Shown: positions 1 through 11,815, numbered from the stretch's first letter. The stretch: DNA of 32,233 nt from Gammaproteobacteria bacterium (GCA_030066335.1 JASJBV010000027.1:1-32233), one strand, 5' to 3'. Translations and numbers: made by a program. The notes: a model not told the origin generated them from the letters alone.

Positions 1-866
1 AAATACAGAAACATAAACCAACGTTTACGTTTCAGCAATTGGGCTTCGGATTGAGCGGAGATGATGAAGGGTTGACTGGTTTCTCGCGGCTTGCTGATCG
101 TATGATTGACCTGGGCGGGATTACGCTTTTGCACTTCCAGCTCGGCCTGGCGGCGGATCAGTTTCCACTCGCGAGCACCGATCTTACCATTGCCATCGAC
201 ATCGAAGGATTTGAGGTATCGCGCCGGTTGTTGTTTCCATTGGCTTAGCAGTGACTCTACCTGGGCGGACAATGTCTCAGCGCTGGCAAATTCACGCATG
301 GTTTCAAACCAACCGATGACATACAGGGAATCGGCGACCGTGATCAACTTCTCGGTAAAGCGATAACGACCAAAACCGATATAAGGGCTGAAACGACCGG
401 CCCTTATCCGCGCCTGTTGCCTGGCATCGAGATGACTGCCATACCAGATATGGGTTTCCGAGGGCACGGTATGCGCACCTTCCGGGTTGACCACGCAGCT
501 GCCGGTATCATCCTCCAGGTGGAACAGCTGATCCGAGATATCATTACTCTCTTCCACCCATACCGTGTTCTTGCCATGACGTTTCTTGCGCTCAACGATG
601 CATTGATACCACAGGCAACGGCGCCCGCTGAACGGTGACAGGATGGGAGTCCCCGGCATCAATTCACCGAGTCCTTTCAGTTCGACATAACCCTGGGGTG
701 CCGAGGCAATGCGCGAGGTCGCGGTATCGCTGACAAAGCGATAACGGCGATGGGTACGGTAGGCCTTGAACAGCAGAAAGCCGAGGAAAACGAATAGCAG
801 GGAGATTTGAAAATGGAATTCGGCAGGACTGAGACCCTGCACATAATCAGCTATCCACTGGTCCAT
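1..866 (-). CDS. GIDE-domain membrane protein with EF-hand-like loop (3' end cut by window edge)
   Basis: This open frame runs from an ATG at 866 off the left edge, giving 288 visible codons. Residues about 18-36 form a hydrophobic segment, and a second hydrophobic stretch begins at the very edge, so the protein looks membrane-anchored at both ends. The middle (about residues 55-200) resembles the GIDE domain, annotated as 'E3 ubiquitin ligase' in bacteria after its mitochondrial relatives; no RING domain is visible and ligase activity should not be assumed. Residues 222-233 read DVDGNGKIGARE, a canonical 12-residue EF-hand calcium loop with Asp at positions 1 and 3, Asn at 5, Gly at 6, Ile at 8 and Glu at 12. 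It starts 15 bp after lemA, and LemA-GIDE pairs are common, so the two are probably co-transcribed. No good Shine-Dalgarno precedes the ATG. The GIDE assignment is from memory of the family. Confidence 0.75.
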   Translation of the reverse strand, partial: MDQWIADYVQGLSPAEFHFQISLLFVFLGFLLFKAYRTHRRYRFVSDTATSRIASAPQGYVELKGLGELMPGTPILSPFSGRRCLWYQCIVERKKRHGKNTVWVEESNDISDQLFHLEDDTGSCVVNPEGAHTVPSETHIWYGSHLDARQQARIRAGRFSPYIGFGRYRFTEKLITVADSLYVIGWFETMREFASAETLSAQVESLLSQWKQQPARYLKSFDVDGNGKIGAREWKLIRRQAELEVQKRNPAQVNHTISKPRETSQPFIISAQSEAQLLKRKRWFMFLY

Positions 867-881
867 TCAGTAAGGTTATGG

Positions 882-1457
882 TTATTCGTTGAAAAGCTGT
901 TTGACATCGACATCCTTGATTTCGTGTTCTTCAAAAATGAGCAAATCACGCGCGGTGAAGTTCAATAAGCGGGCAATGATGATGTCCGGAAACTGTTCGA
1001 TGCGGATGTTATTGATATTGACCGATTCGTTGTAAAATTCGCGCCGATCCGCGATCGCCGATTCCAGCGCCGAGATTCTTCCCTGCAGATGCTGAAAGGT
1101 CTCATTGGCCTTGAGTTCCGGGTAGGCTTCAGCGACCGCGAACAGATTGCCCAGGCCCATGCGCAGCATACCCTCGGCGGCACCAAGACTGCCCATATCC
1201 TGTGACTGGCGTGCAGCGGAAACCTGGTTCCTCGCCTGCATGACCTTTTCCAGGGTTTCCTTTTCGAATTTCATGTACTGCTTGCAGGTTTCCACCAGCT
1301 TGGGGATTTCATCATGTCGCTGTTTCAGCAACACATCGATATTCGACCAGGCCTTGGATACGTTGTGCTTGATCCGCACCAGGTGGTTATAGATCGTGAC
1401 CGCGTAAAATCCGAGCAGGATAATAACAACCCAAAAAATAATACCGGCAACATCCAT
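882..1457 (-). CDS. lemA: LemA family membrane protein
   Basis: This 191-residue protein matches the LemA family in length and layout. It has a short N-terminal tail, one membrane segment (about residues 5-27), and then a long helical domain with the family's typical stretch around 'ARNQVSAAR' and a conserved 'AEAYPELKANETFQHLQ' region near the middle. LemA proteins are inner-membrane proteins with an exposed helical bundle; their molecular role is unsettled. The gene begins only 4 bp after the gyrB stop and ends 15 bp before the GIDE gene, so it is probably read through from gyrB. This placement directly behind gyrB is less usual than the LemA-GIDE pairing. Confidence 0.9.
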   Translation of the reverse strand: MDVAGIIFWVVIILLGFYAVTIYNHLVRIKHNVSKAWSNIDVLLKQRHDEIPKLVETCKQYMKFEKETLEKVMQARNQVSAARQSQDMGSLGAAEGMLRMGLGNLFAVAEAYPELKANETFQHLQGRISALESAIADRREFYNESVNINNIRIEQFPDIIIARLLNFTARDLLIFEEHEIKDVDVKQLFNE

Positions 1458-1461
1458 CGTG

Positions 1462-4943
<3,482 letters not shown>

Positions 4944-4986
4944 GATCTTGTGGCTTCAATGATTGATCCGCAGCGCAGCCTAAGCA

Positions 4987-6087
4987 CTATAGCCGCATCG
5001 GCATGACGACATAGCGAAATTGCTCGGTATCTGCTGCGGTAATGATACAACTGCTGTTCGAGTCCTTGAGCTTGATCATTACATCTTCGCCGTCGAGCAC
5101 CGACAACACATCCAGTAAATAGGTCACGTTGAAACCAATCTCGATCGAAGACTCCTCGTAGTCGACCGTGATTTCTTCCTCTGCTTCCTCCTGGTCCGGA
5201 TTATTCGCCTGGATGGAAAGATTGTTATCATCCAATGCCAGTCTGATACCTCGATACTTCTCATTGGACAGGATGGAAATTCGCTGCAGTGAATGCTTGA
5301 GCAATTCGCGATTGACCATCAGGGTCTTGTTGCCATCGACCGGAATAACCCGATTGTAATCAGGAAACTTGCCATCGATGAGTTTCGAGGTGAATACCAG
5401 GTCACCGGTTTCCACCCGGATATGATTCTGGCTCAGGATAATGTTGGCCTGGTCTTCACTGCTGGTCAGCAACCGGGCCAGTTCCAGTATGCCTTTTCTG
5501 GGAACGATCAACTGCTTACTACTACTGATACCGGTATCATCGCTGTGTTCACTGAGCGCCAGTCGATGGCCATCGGTCGCCACCAGGCGGATAACGTCCT
5601 TATCCAGTTCCAATAGCATGCCATTGAGGTAATAACGAACATCCTGCAAGGCCATCGCAAAAGCGGTTTTATCGATCAGGGTCTTTAATGCGCTTTGTGG
5701 AATGGTGAATTCACTTTGTGCCTTGATCTCATCGATGGTCGGAAAATCCTTCGCCGGCAGCGAGGCCAGGGTGAAGCGACTGCGAGCAGATTTTAGCGTG
5801 ACCTGGTTGTCGTCGATGCTGAAATCTATATCTGCACCCTCGGGTAATGCCTTGCAGATATCCAATAACTTACGCGCCGGCAGGGTGGTGGCAATACTAT
5901 CCTGAATATCGATATCGATTCTTGCCACGAGTTCAATTTCCAGGTCTGTCGCGGTCAGGCTTAATTTACCCTGGTCTGATTGGATCAGTACATTGCCCAG
6001 TATGGGCAGGGTCTGTTTTCTCTCCACTGCTCCGATCACTTGCTGTAAAGGATGCAGGAGTTTCTCTCTATTAATAACAATATTCAT
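4987..6087 (-). CDS. dnaN: DNA polymerase III sliding clamp, beta subunit
   Basis: DnaN is the ring-shaped processivity clamp for Pol III and a hub for repair factors. The protein has 366 residues, exactly the family length. It shows the three consecutive clamp domains: N-terminal 'MNIVINREKLLHPLQQVIGAV', a central 'VRYYLNGMLLEL' and 'VATDGHRLA' region, and the C-terminal end '...QFRYVVMPMRL'. It follows dnaA after a 221-bp gap that holds DnaA boxes and an AT-rich tract, and precedes recF by 43 bp. The ATG at 6085-6087 has only a weak upstream Shine-Dalgarno. A start further downstream would cut into the conserved N-terminus. Confidence 0.98.
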   Translation of the reverse strand: MNIVINREKLLHPLQQVIGAVERKQTLPILGNVLIQSDQGKLSLTATDLEIELVARIDIDIQDSIATTLPARKLLDICKALPEGADIDFSIDDNQVTLKSARSRFTLASLPAKDFPTIDEIKAQSEFTIPQSALKTLIDKTAFAMALQDVRYYLNGMLLELDKDVIRLVATDGHRLALSEHSDDTGISSSKQLIVPRKGILELARLLTSSEDQANIILSQNHIRVETGDLVFTSKLIDGKFPDYNRVIPVDGNKTLMVNRELLKHSLQRISILSNEKYRGIRLALDDNNLSIQANNPDQEEAEEEITVDYEESSIEIGFNVTYLLDVLSVLDGEDVMIKLKDSNSSCIITAADTEQFRYVVMPMRL

Positions 6088-6120
6088 TTATATAGATTAT
6101 CAGTTGTTGTAATTAGGTTT

Positions 6121-6308
6121 GGCCAAAGCCGTTAGTAAATAAAAAAAATTATTATAAATCAATTAGTTATGTAAAAAAACGCGGTTAATAGCTTGTCCAT
6201 AGTTTATCAATAAGTTGTGGATAAGTTATGGAAAAAAACCCGCTCTTTTTTATCCCAATAGTTATCCACAGACTGTGCACATAGATACTACATGTTCTGT
6301 CATCCACA
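6121..6308. other. Candidate replication origin segment (dnaA-dnaN gap): DnaA boxes plus AT-rich tract
   Basis: The gap contains one perfect DnaA box on each strand: TGTGGATAA at 6216-6224 (minus) and TTATCCACA at 6262-6270 (plus). A one-mismatch box TCATCCACA lies at 6300-6308, and weaker look-alikes at 6193-6201 (TTGTCCATA) and 6205-6213 (TTATCAATA). About 40 bp away, toward dnaN, an AT-rich stretch at 6134-6178 rich in A-runs could serve as the unwinding element. Boxes flanking an AT tract between dnaA and dnaN resemble the unwinding half of bipartite origins such as that of Bacillus subtilis. Origin function is inferred. Confidence 0.6.
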
Positions 6309-7631
6309 TTAATTACTCAAGGTTCGATGCAGGTTTTCATAATCCTCGTTAACCCGCAGATCAGCGCCTCGTAATTCCTCGATCTTTCGGCAGGCATGTA
6401 ACACCGTGGTGTGATCGCGGCCGCCGAAATTACTGCCAATTTCCGGCAGACTGTGTCGGGTCAGTTGCTTGGCCAGGGCCATGGCCATTTGCCGCGGACG
6501 GGTAATCGACCGGGTGCGCCGGCTGGACAATAAATCGGCCACCGAGATCTTGAAATAATCCGCCACAGTTTTCTGGATATTCTCGATCGTAACCATCTTT
6601 TCCTGCACCGCGAGCAGATCCTTCAGCGCTTCACGAGCGAATTCCTGGGTAATCGGATGGCCGGTAAAATGGGCATGGGCGATAACCCGCTTCAACGCGC
6701 CTTCCAACTCACGAATATTGGATTTGAATTTATTGGCGATGAAAAAAGCAACCTCTTCCGGCAGAAAGGTCTGGCTGTTCTCCGCCTTGCTGTGCAGAAT
6801 CGCGACCCGGGTCTCGAGGTCGGGTGGCTTGATATCCACCGCCAGACCCCAGCCCAGGCGGGAGCGAATACGATCATCCAGTCCATCGATCTCCTTCGGG
6901 TAGCGATCGCAGGTGATAATCATTTGCGCATTGGCCTCGTACAATGAATTGAAGGTATGAAAGAATTCTTCCTGGGAACGGTTTTTGTCGGCCAGGAACT
7001 GGATATCATCGATTAGCAGGGCATCGACATTACGATAGAAATTCTTGAATTCGTTGATCTTGCTGTGCTGCAGGGCCTTGACCATGTCGGATACAAAGCG
7101 TTCACAATTGACATAGACCACATGACTGTTGGGATTTAGCTGCTTGATCTGGTTGCCGGCAGCCTGCATTAAGTGGGTTTTACCCAGACCGACCCCACCA
7201 TAGATGTATAGGGGATTGTAATCCTTGCCGGGGTTGTTACTGACCTGGATCGAGGCCGCCCGGGCCAACTGGTTGGATTTGCCCTCGACGTAATTATCAA
7301 ACACCTGGGTTTCGTTGAGACCGGAGGGGTATAACATTTCCTTGGTGACCGGGGTGGGCGCCGCCGTCGGTTCACTGCTCTTTTGCCCATGGCTGCCAAT
7401 GCCAATATTGACATCGATCGACTTACTGTCATCGAATTGCAGCACCGTGGTTTTGATCTGATCCAGAAAATTCTTCTTCACCCAATCCATGACAAAACGG
7501 TTGGGTGCCAACAGCTTCAGGCAGTTATTATCCAGTTCCACCTGTAACGGCAGAATCCAGGTATTGAATTGCTGTTCGCTAAGCTCATTTTCGAGAACAT
7601 GGATACACTGTTCCCACAGTTCTTGCGCCAA
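6309..7631 (-). CDS. dnaA: Chromosomal replication initiator DnaA
   Basis: DnaA is the AAA+ initiator that binds DnaA boxes, melts oriC and loads DnaB. The 440-residue protein shows domain I (residues 1-75, starting MAQELWEQC), a short domain II linker, and AAA+ domain III with Walker A GGVGLGKT, Walker B 'LLIDDIQFL' and the arginine-finger region '[12 protein letters not shown]'. Domain IV carries the signature helix '[18 protein letters not shown]'. The start is TTG at 7629-7631, supported by the AAGGA Shine-Dalgarno 8 nt upstream and by alignment of the first residues with other DnaA proteins. It is transcribed divergently from rpmH, from a promoter whose spacer holds a DnaA box, which suggests autoregulation. 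Confidence 0.97.
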   Translation of the reverse strand: MAQELWEQCIHVLENELSEQQFNTWILPLQVELDNNCLKLLAPNRFVMDWVKKNFLDQIKTTVLQFDDSKSIDVNIGIGSHGQKSSEPTAAPTPVTKEMLYPSGLNETQVFDNYVEGKSNQLARAASIQVSNNPGKDYNPLYIYGGVGLGKTHLMQAAGNQIKQLNPNSHVVYVNCERFVSDMVKALQHSKINEFKNFYRNVDALLIDDIQFLADKNRSQEEFFHTFNSLYEANAQMIITCDRYPKEIDGLDDRIRSRLGWGLAVDIKPPDLETRVAILHSKAENSQTFLPEEVAFFIANKFKSNIRELEGALKRVIAHAHFTGHPITQEFAREALKDLLAVQEKMVTIENIQKTVADYFKISVADLLSSRRTRSITRPRQMAMALAKQLTRHSLPEIGSNFGGRDHTTVLHACRKIEELRGADLRVNEDYENLHRTLSN

Positions 7632-7655
7632 GATTGATTCCTTTGATGTTTTGTT

Positions 7656-7700
7656 GCGGCTAGCCGCTTTATATATAGTTGTTGTACCCGCTCAACGGGT
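7656..7700 (-). other. dnaA leader palindromes
   Basis: Between the dnaA promoter and its TTG start lie two short dyads. One is a perfect 12-bp palindrome GCGGCTAGCCGC at 7656-7667. The other is a hairpin with arms ACCCG (7686-7690) and CGGGT (7696-7700) around a 5-nt loop. Both would be in the 5' leader of the dnaA mRNA. A role in translation control or protein binding is possible but nothing in the sequence decides it. Confidence 0.4.
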
Positions 7701-7731
7701 AAAACTTTTGGGTTAAGATTTTCGGCCGCTT

Positions 7732-7760
7732 ATTATCGACTTATCCACAGGCTGTGTAAA
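7732..7760 (-). promoter_or_regulatory. dnaA sigma-70 promoter with DnaA box in the spacer
   Basis: On the minus strand the -35 is TTTACA (7755-7760) and the -10 is GATAAT (7732-7737), with an optimal 17-bp spacer. A perfect DnaA box (TTATCCACA on plus, 7741-7749) lies entirely in the spacer. DnaA bound there should block RNA polymerase, the classic autorepression arrangement. Promoter elements and box are seen directly; regulation is inferred. Confidence 0.7.
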
Positions 7761-7781
7761 ACTATTTCTGTCATTTCTACG

Positions 7782-7799
7782 AGTGAAAAAGTTTTCACT
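7782..7799. promoter_or_regulatory. Perfect dyad between the divergent dnaA and rpmH promoters
   Basis: The 8-bp arms AGTGAAAA (7782-7789) and TTTTCACT (7792-7799) are separated by 2 bp. The dyad lies about 21 bp upstream of the dnaA -35 and about 30 bp upstream of the rpmH -35. It is therefore well placed for a dimeric regulator acting on one or both promoters. No T-run or gene end suggests a terminator. The cognate regulator is unknown. Confidence 0.4.
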
Positions 7800-7829
7800 A
7801 AACCGACTCAATATAAGCGGAAAATGATA

Positions 7830-7858
7830 TTGACCTTTGCAACAGATACCAGTATGGT
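7830..7858 (+). promoter_or_regulatory. rpmH operon sigma-70 promoter
   Basis: The -35 TTGACC (7830-7835) and -10 TATGGT (7853-7858) are separated by 17 bp. Each hexamer is close to consensus, and the promoter sits 45 bp upstream of the rpmH ATG. It should drive rpmH-rnpA-yidD and probably yidC-mnmE. Confidence 0.7.
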
Positions 7859-7902
7859 GTCGCGCCTGCTTTTTTCGGGCGACTGATCAGTTTGAGGCTT
7901 TT

Positions 7903-8037
7903 ATGAAACGTACATTTCAACCAAGTAAGATTAAGCGTGCCAGGACTCACGGTTTCCGTGCACGTATGCAAACCCGTGGCGGACGCCTGGTTATCAAGGC
8001 AAGACGGGCAAAGGGCAGAGCGCGTCTGACTCCATAA
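7903..8037 (+). CDS. rpmH: 50S ribosomal protein L34
   Basis: L34 is a small basic protein of the large ribosomal subunit. The product is 44 residues, starting MKRTFQPSK and containing the family motif 'RTHGFRARM', with a very basic C-terminal half. An upstream in-frame start at 7837 would add 22 residues with no counterpart in L34 and would begin before or at the promoter -10, so the ATG at 7903 is the true start. rnpA follows after 13 bp. Confidence 0.97.
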   Translation: MKRTFQPSKIKRARTHGFRARMQTRGGRLVIKARRAKGRARLTP

Positions 8038-8050
8038 CATTTTTGAGGTT

Positions 8051-8413
8051 ATGGCCACGGCCGGAAATTCCTTTTCCAGGTCTAACAGACTTGTACATGC
8101 CGAACACTATCGTCAGGTATTTGCGCACAATCAACGCATCCGCGATGATTGCATTACCCTGTTGATGGGTAAACATGGTGGCAGACAACCGCGGTTGGGA
8201 TTTGCCATCGCCAAGAAACAGGTAAAACGAGCGGTTGACCGTAACCGCCTGAAACGTCTCATGCGTGAGAGTTTTCGACTGAATCAGCATGATCTACCCG
8301 ATGTCGACATCGTCATCATGGTGCGGCACAACATTTTAACCCTGACCCATGGTGAAATTTATCAACGCCTGGATAAACTCTGGCAAAAAGTGATTGAACG
8401 ATGCGAAAACTAG
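8051..8413 (+). CDS. rnpA: Ribonuclease P protein component
   Basis: RnpA is the protein cofactor of RNase P, which matures tRNA 5' ends. The 120-residue basic protein shows '[22 protein letters not shown]' features, including the family's signature RNR motif ([16 protein letters not shown]). A Shine-Dalgarno GAGG precedes the ATG by about 4-5 nt. It lies 13 bp after rpmH and overlaps yidD by 13 bp, the conserved arrangement. Confidence 0.95.
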   Translation: MATAGNSFSRSNRLVHAEHYRQVFAHNQRIRDDCITLLMGKHGGRQPRLGFAIAKKQVKRAVDRNRLKRLMRESFRLNQHDLPDVDIVIMVRHNILTLTHGEIYQRLDKLWQKVIERCEN

Positions 8414-8619
8414 TTATTCTGCCAATCCGTTTCTATCAATATGCGATCAGTCCCTATCTGGGTAGTCGTTGTCGATATACGCCTACCTGCTCTCAGTATG
8501 CGATTGAGGCCATCGAGCGCTTCGGTGTGTTCAAGGGTAGCTGGTTAGCCATCAAACGCCTGTTGTCCTGCCATCCCTGGGGTAAATGCGGTTATGATCC
8601 GGTGCCACCTAAACATTAA
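8401..8619 (+). CDS. yidD: Membrane protein insertion efficiency factor YidD
   Basis: YidD is a small membrane-associated protein that aids YidC-dependent insertion. The 72-residue product has the family signature '[18 protein letters not shown]', followed by '[20 protein letters not shown]'. All the conserved cysteines are present. It starts inside the last codons of rnpA (13-bp overlap), so it is translationally coupled. yidC begins 22 bp later. Confidence 0.95.
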   Translation: MRKLVILPIRFYQYAISPYLGSRCRYTPTCSQYAIEAIERFGVFKGSWLAIKRLLSCHPWGKCGYDPVPPKH

Positions 8620-8641
8620 TAATTGCAATCAATAACCAATA

Positions 8642-10306
8642 ATGGATAACACGAGACTATTTTTATATGCAGCCTTGGCTTTTGTCGGATTGCTGTTATG
8701 GGAGCAGTGGCAGGCCGATTACGGACCCCAGCCGGTGGCGCTGCAGGAACCGGCCGCCGTTGTTGATTACGGAGAGGACGTAAATATCGACAGCGCAACT
8801 GCCGCTGATTTACCTGAGATTGATCAGATGGCCGCGTCCGGCGACCTGCCGACTTCCCCTCCGCAACCGGCCAACCAACAGAGTCGCCTGATCGAAGTCG
8901 AAACCGACGTGATCCTGGCCAAGATCGATACCCGTGGTGGGGTGATTCGATCATTGAAATTGAAACTATACCCGGTCGATGTCGATAAACCCGACGAATA
9001 CCTGGAACTGATTCATGACCAACCGGATACCCTGTACCTGGTACAAAGCGGCCTGCGTTCGAGTAATAACCCGGCGCCAACCCACCACAGTATCTATTCC
9101 GCGGCGCAGGATGTCTATCGGCTGGCCGATGGTGCCGATGTATTGAATGTGCCAATGACCTGGGTGGAAGATGGGATTCAGGTGAACAAGACCTATCAGT
9201 TCACTCGTGGGGATTACCTGATCAACCTGTCGCACCAGGTCGTCAACCGGTCAGCCAACGACTGGGTCGGTAGTCAATATCGTCAGCTGCAGCGAGCGCG
9301 TCCGCTGGAAACCAGCAAGCTGCTGTATACCTATACCGGGGCGGTGGTTTACAACGAAGAGATCAAATACGAAAAAATCGATTTCGATGACATGGAGGGC
9401 GAATCCTTCAAACTGGATTCGAGCGGCGGCTGGGTGGCGATGATCCAGCATTACTTCCTGTCTGCCTGGGTGGCCGAGCCGCAACAGAATAACCTGCTCT
9501 ACTCGATCGCCAACACCCGGCGCTATCCAGCGACCTATACCATCGGGATGCGTTCGCAGAACCAGACCATTGCGGCCGGACAACAGGCCGAGTTCACCAG
9601 CCAGTTGTTTGTCGGTCCCAAGCTGGTCAATCGACTGGAAGAGATTTCCCCGGGCCTGGATCTGACCGTCGATTATGGCGCCCTGACCTTCCTGTCGAAA
9701 CCCCTGTATTGGCTGCTGTCGTTTTTCAATGACATCGTGGGCAATTGGGGAGTAGCGATCATCCTGCTGACCCTGGTGGTGAAGGCGGTATTTTTCAAAC
9801 TGTCCGAAACCAGTTACAAATCGATGGCCAAGATGCGCAAGGTGGGGCCGCGGCTAAAGACCCTGAAGGAGCGCTATGGGGATGATCGCCAGAAGATGAA
9901 CCAGGCGATGATGGATTTGTACAAGCAGGAAAAGATCAATCCGATGGGTGGCTGTCTGCCGATCCTGGTGCAGATCCCGGTATTCATTGCCCTCTACTGG
10001 GCCTTGCTCGAGAGTGTCGAATTACGCCAGGCGCCTTTTATCCTGTGGATCGTCGATTTGTCGGTTAGAGACCCCTATTTCGTATTGCCACTGATCATGG
10101 GCGCCAGCATGTTGATCCAGCAAAAACTCAACCCGGCCCCACCCGATCCGATCCAGGCCAAGGTGATGATGGTGTTGCCGCTGGTATTCACCGTGTTCTT
10201 TGCGTTCTTCCCGTCCGGTCTGGTCCTGTACTGGGTGGTCAATAATATCCTGTCGATCGCCCAGCAATACGTCATTACCAAGCGCATCGAGGCCGGCGAG
10301 GGGTAA
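8642..10306 (+). CDS. yidC: Membrane protein insertase YidC
   Basis: YidC inserts and folds inner-membrane proteins, alone or with SecYEG. The 554-residue protein (548 in E. coli) has an N-terminal membrane segment (about residues 4-20), a large periplasmic domain (about 60-340), and then the conserved five-helix insertase core from about residue 350. That core contains the cytoplasmic loop 'KMRKVGPRLKTLKERYGDD' and the 'NPMGGCLPILVQIPVFIALYW' segment (both quoted in part). No clear Shine-Dalgarno precedes the ATG, so translation may be coupled to yidD. mnmE starts 24 bp downstream. Confidence 0.97.
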   Translation: MDNTRLFLYAALAFVGLLLWEQWQADYGPQPVALQEPAAVVDYGEDVNIDSATAADLPEIDQMAASGDLPTSPPQPANQQSRLIEVETDVILAKIDTRGGVIRSLKLKLYPVDVDKPDEYLELIHDQPDTLYLVQSGLRSSNNPAPTHHSIYSAAQDVYRLADGADVLNVPMTWVEDGIQVNKTYQFTRGDYLINLSHQVVNRSANDWVGSQYRQLQRARPLETSKLLYTYTGAVVYNEEIKYEKIDFDDMEGESFKLDSSGGWVAMIQHYFLSAWVAEPQQNNLLYSIANTRRYPATYTIGMRSQNQTIAAGQQAEFTSQLFVGPKLVNRLEEISPGLDLTVDYGALTFLSKPLYWLLSFFNDIVGNWGVAIILLTLVVKAVFFKLSETSYKSMAKMRKVGPRLKTLKERYGDDRQKMNQAMMDLYKQEKINPMGGCLPILVQIPVFIALYWALLESVELRQAPFILWIVDLSVRDPYFVLPLIMGASMLIQQKLNPAPPDPIQAKVMMVLPLVFTVFFAFFPSGLVLYWVVNNILSIAQQYVITKRIEAGEG

Positions 10307-10330
10307 ATCCGCCCGGCATCAATCCATCCC

Positions 10331-11665
10331 ATGTCGGATAAGGACACCATTGCCGCGATCGCCACCCCACAGGGGGTGGGTGGTATCGGTATCATCCGCC
10401 TGTCCGGCGCCCAGGCCCTGTCCATCGCCGAATCCCTGACCCGCTCGAGGCTCAGCGTGGGTAAAACCCAGTTTCGCTATTTCCGCGATGCGGATGGCCA
10501 GGTCATCGATCATGGCATCGTGTTGTATTTCCAGGGTCCGCATTCGTTCACCGGCGAGGACGTGGTCGAATTGCAGGGACACGGCGGACTGGTGTTGCAG
10601 GACATGTTATTGAGCCGGGTACATGAACTGGGTGCGCGGCTGGCCCATGCCGGTGAATACTCCGAACGTGCATTCCTTAATAACAAACTCGACCTGGCCC
10701 AGGCCGAGGCGATCGCCGATCTGATCGAATCGGGCAGTCAGGCGGCTGCGCGGGCCGCGATGCGTTCGCTGCAAGGGATGTTTTCCGACCAGGTGCATAA
10801 CCTGGTTAACGGTATCATAAGCTTACGCAGCTACGTCGAGGCCGCCCTGGATTTCGCCGAAGAAGAGATCGATTTCCTCGCCGACACCGATATTCAGCAG
10901 CAACTGACAGCTCTGCTGGAGCAGAATCAGCAGATCCTGGAGCAGGCCGAGCAGGGGCGTATCCTCAACGAGGGCATGACCCTGGCCATCGCCGGCCAAC
11001 CCAATGCCGGCAAATCCAGCCTGTTGAATTACCTGGCCGGTTATGATGCCGCCATCGTCACCGATATCGCCGGTACCACCCGCGACGTGATCCGCGAACA
11101 CATTGCGTTGAAAGGGGTACCGGTTAAGGTCATAGATACCGCCGGCTTGCGCGAATCAAGCGACCCGGTGGAACAGGAAGGGGTCAAGCGCGCCTGGCGC
11201 GAGATCGAACTGGCGGATGTGGTGTTATTGTTGATCGATGCCGAACGCGGTTACAGTGAACAGGATGCAGCGATCGAACAACGTCTGCAGCAGCAGAACA
11301 TCCAACGCATTTATACCAAGGCCGACCTGCTCTCGCCGGCCCGACAACAAAGCATCGAGGGCCAGCTGATATCAACCCGGAACGGTCAGGGGATGGATCA
11401 ACTGGTGGATCGGTTGACCGCCAACTACCATGACTACAACCACGATCAATCAAGTTTCATTGCGCGTAAACGCCATGTCGAGGGATTGAAAACCGCAATC
11501 CTCTATCTGCAGCAGGCCGCCGAGGTATTTGCCGAAACCGGTTCCGGTGAACTGATGGCGGAAGACCTGCGCCTGGCCCAGCAACAGTTGAACCAGATCA
11601 CCGGTGAATTCACCAGCGAGGACCTGCTGGGGCAGATCTTCTCCAGTTTCTGTATCGGTAAATAA
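10331..11665 (+). CDS. mnmE: tRNA uridine-5-carboxymethylaminomethyl GTPase MnmE
   Basis: MnmE, with MnmG, modifies U34 of certain tRNAs. The 444-residue protein begins with the folate-binding domain (DTIAAIATPQGVGGIGIIRLSG). It then shows the helical domain with an inserted G domain: G1 GQPNAGKS at 222-229, G2 in 'DIAGTTRDV', G3 DTAG at 269-272 and G4 TKAD at 329-332. The C-terminal catalytic CxGK is C441-I-G-K444. G4 is TKAD instead of the usual NKAD, a tolerated variant seen in other GTPases such as EngB. The partner gene mnmG, which commonly follows mnmE, is not here. Confidence 0.97.
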   Translation: MSDKDTIAAIATPQGVGGIGIIRLSGAQALSIAESLTRSRLSVGKTQFRYFRDADGQVIDHGIVLYFQGPHSFTGEDVVELQGHGGLVLQDMLLSRVHELGARLAHAGEYSERAFLNNKLDLAQAEAIADLIESGSQAAARAAMRSLQGMFSDQVHNLVNGIISLRSYVEAALDFAEEEIDFLADTDIQQQLTALLEQNQQILEQAEQGRILNEGMTLAIAGQPNAGKSSLLNYLAGYDAAIVTDIAGTTRDVIREHIALKGVPVKVIDTAGLRESSDPVEQEGVKRAWREIELADVVLLLIDAERGYSEQDAAIEQRLQQQNIQRIYTKADLLSPARQQSIEGQLISTRNGQGMDQLVDRLTANYHDYNHDQSSFIARKRHVEGLKTAILYLQQAAEVFAETGSGELMAEDLRLAQQQLNQITGEFTSEDLLGQIFSSFCIGK

Positions 11666-11685
11666 TCTAATCGCTGATTTTAATT

Positions 11686-11815
11686 AACCACGAAGAGCAC
11701 GAAGGACACGAAGATATAAATAGTGTTCATACAGGAATTCTTATCGTTTTGAAATTACGCACAGTCTGTAATTCAACGCCGAAAATCCAATATCCTTCGT
11801 GTCCTTCGTGGTTCA
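11686..11815. repeat. Palindromic CACGAAG repeat element
   Basis: The left arm (11686-11717) contains three tandem 9-mers of the form NNCACGAAG (ACCACGAAG, AGCACGAAG, GACACGAAG). The right arm (about 11790-11813) is the reverse complement of a near-identical array with two such units. Both arms share an ACGAAGGACACGAAG core flanked by ATAT on the inner side. About 72 bp of unrelated sequence lies between them. The element fills most of the 184-bp gap between mnmE and the convergent LOG gene. It resembles dispersed small inverted-repeat elements with CACGAAG cores found in diverse bacteria; it could also fold as a long RNA hairpin in either direction. Confidence 0.7.

Noticed and set aside
7837-7902. 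Upstream extension of rpmH
   Set aside because: L34 is 44 residues and begins MKRT; the extension overlaps the promoter -10 and is not L34-like.
8616-9155. A 179-codon minus-strand frame over the start of yidC
   Set aside because: Low-complexity, Arg/His/Pro-rich translation typical of an antisense shadow; yidC is unambiguous on the other strand.
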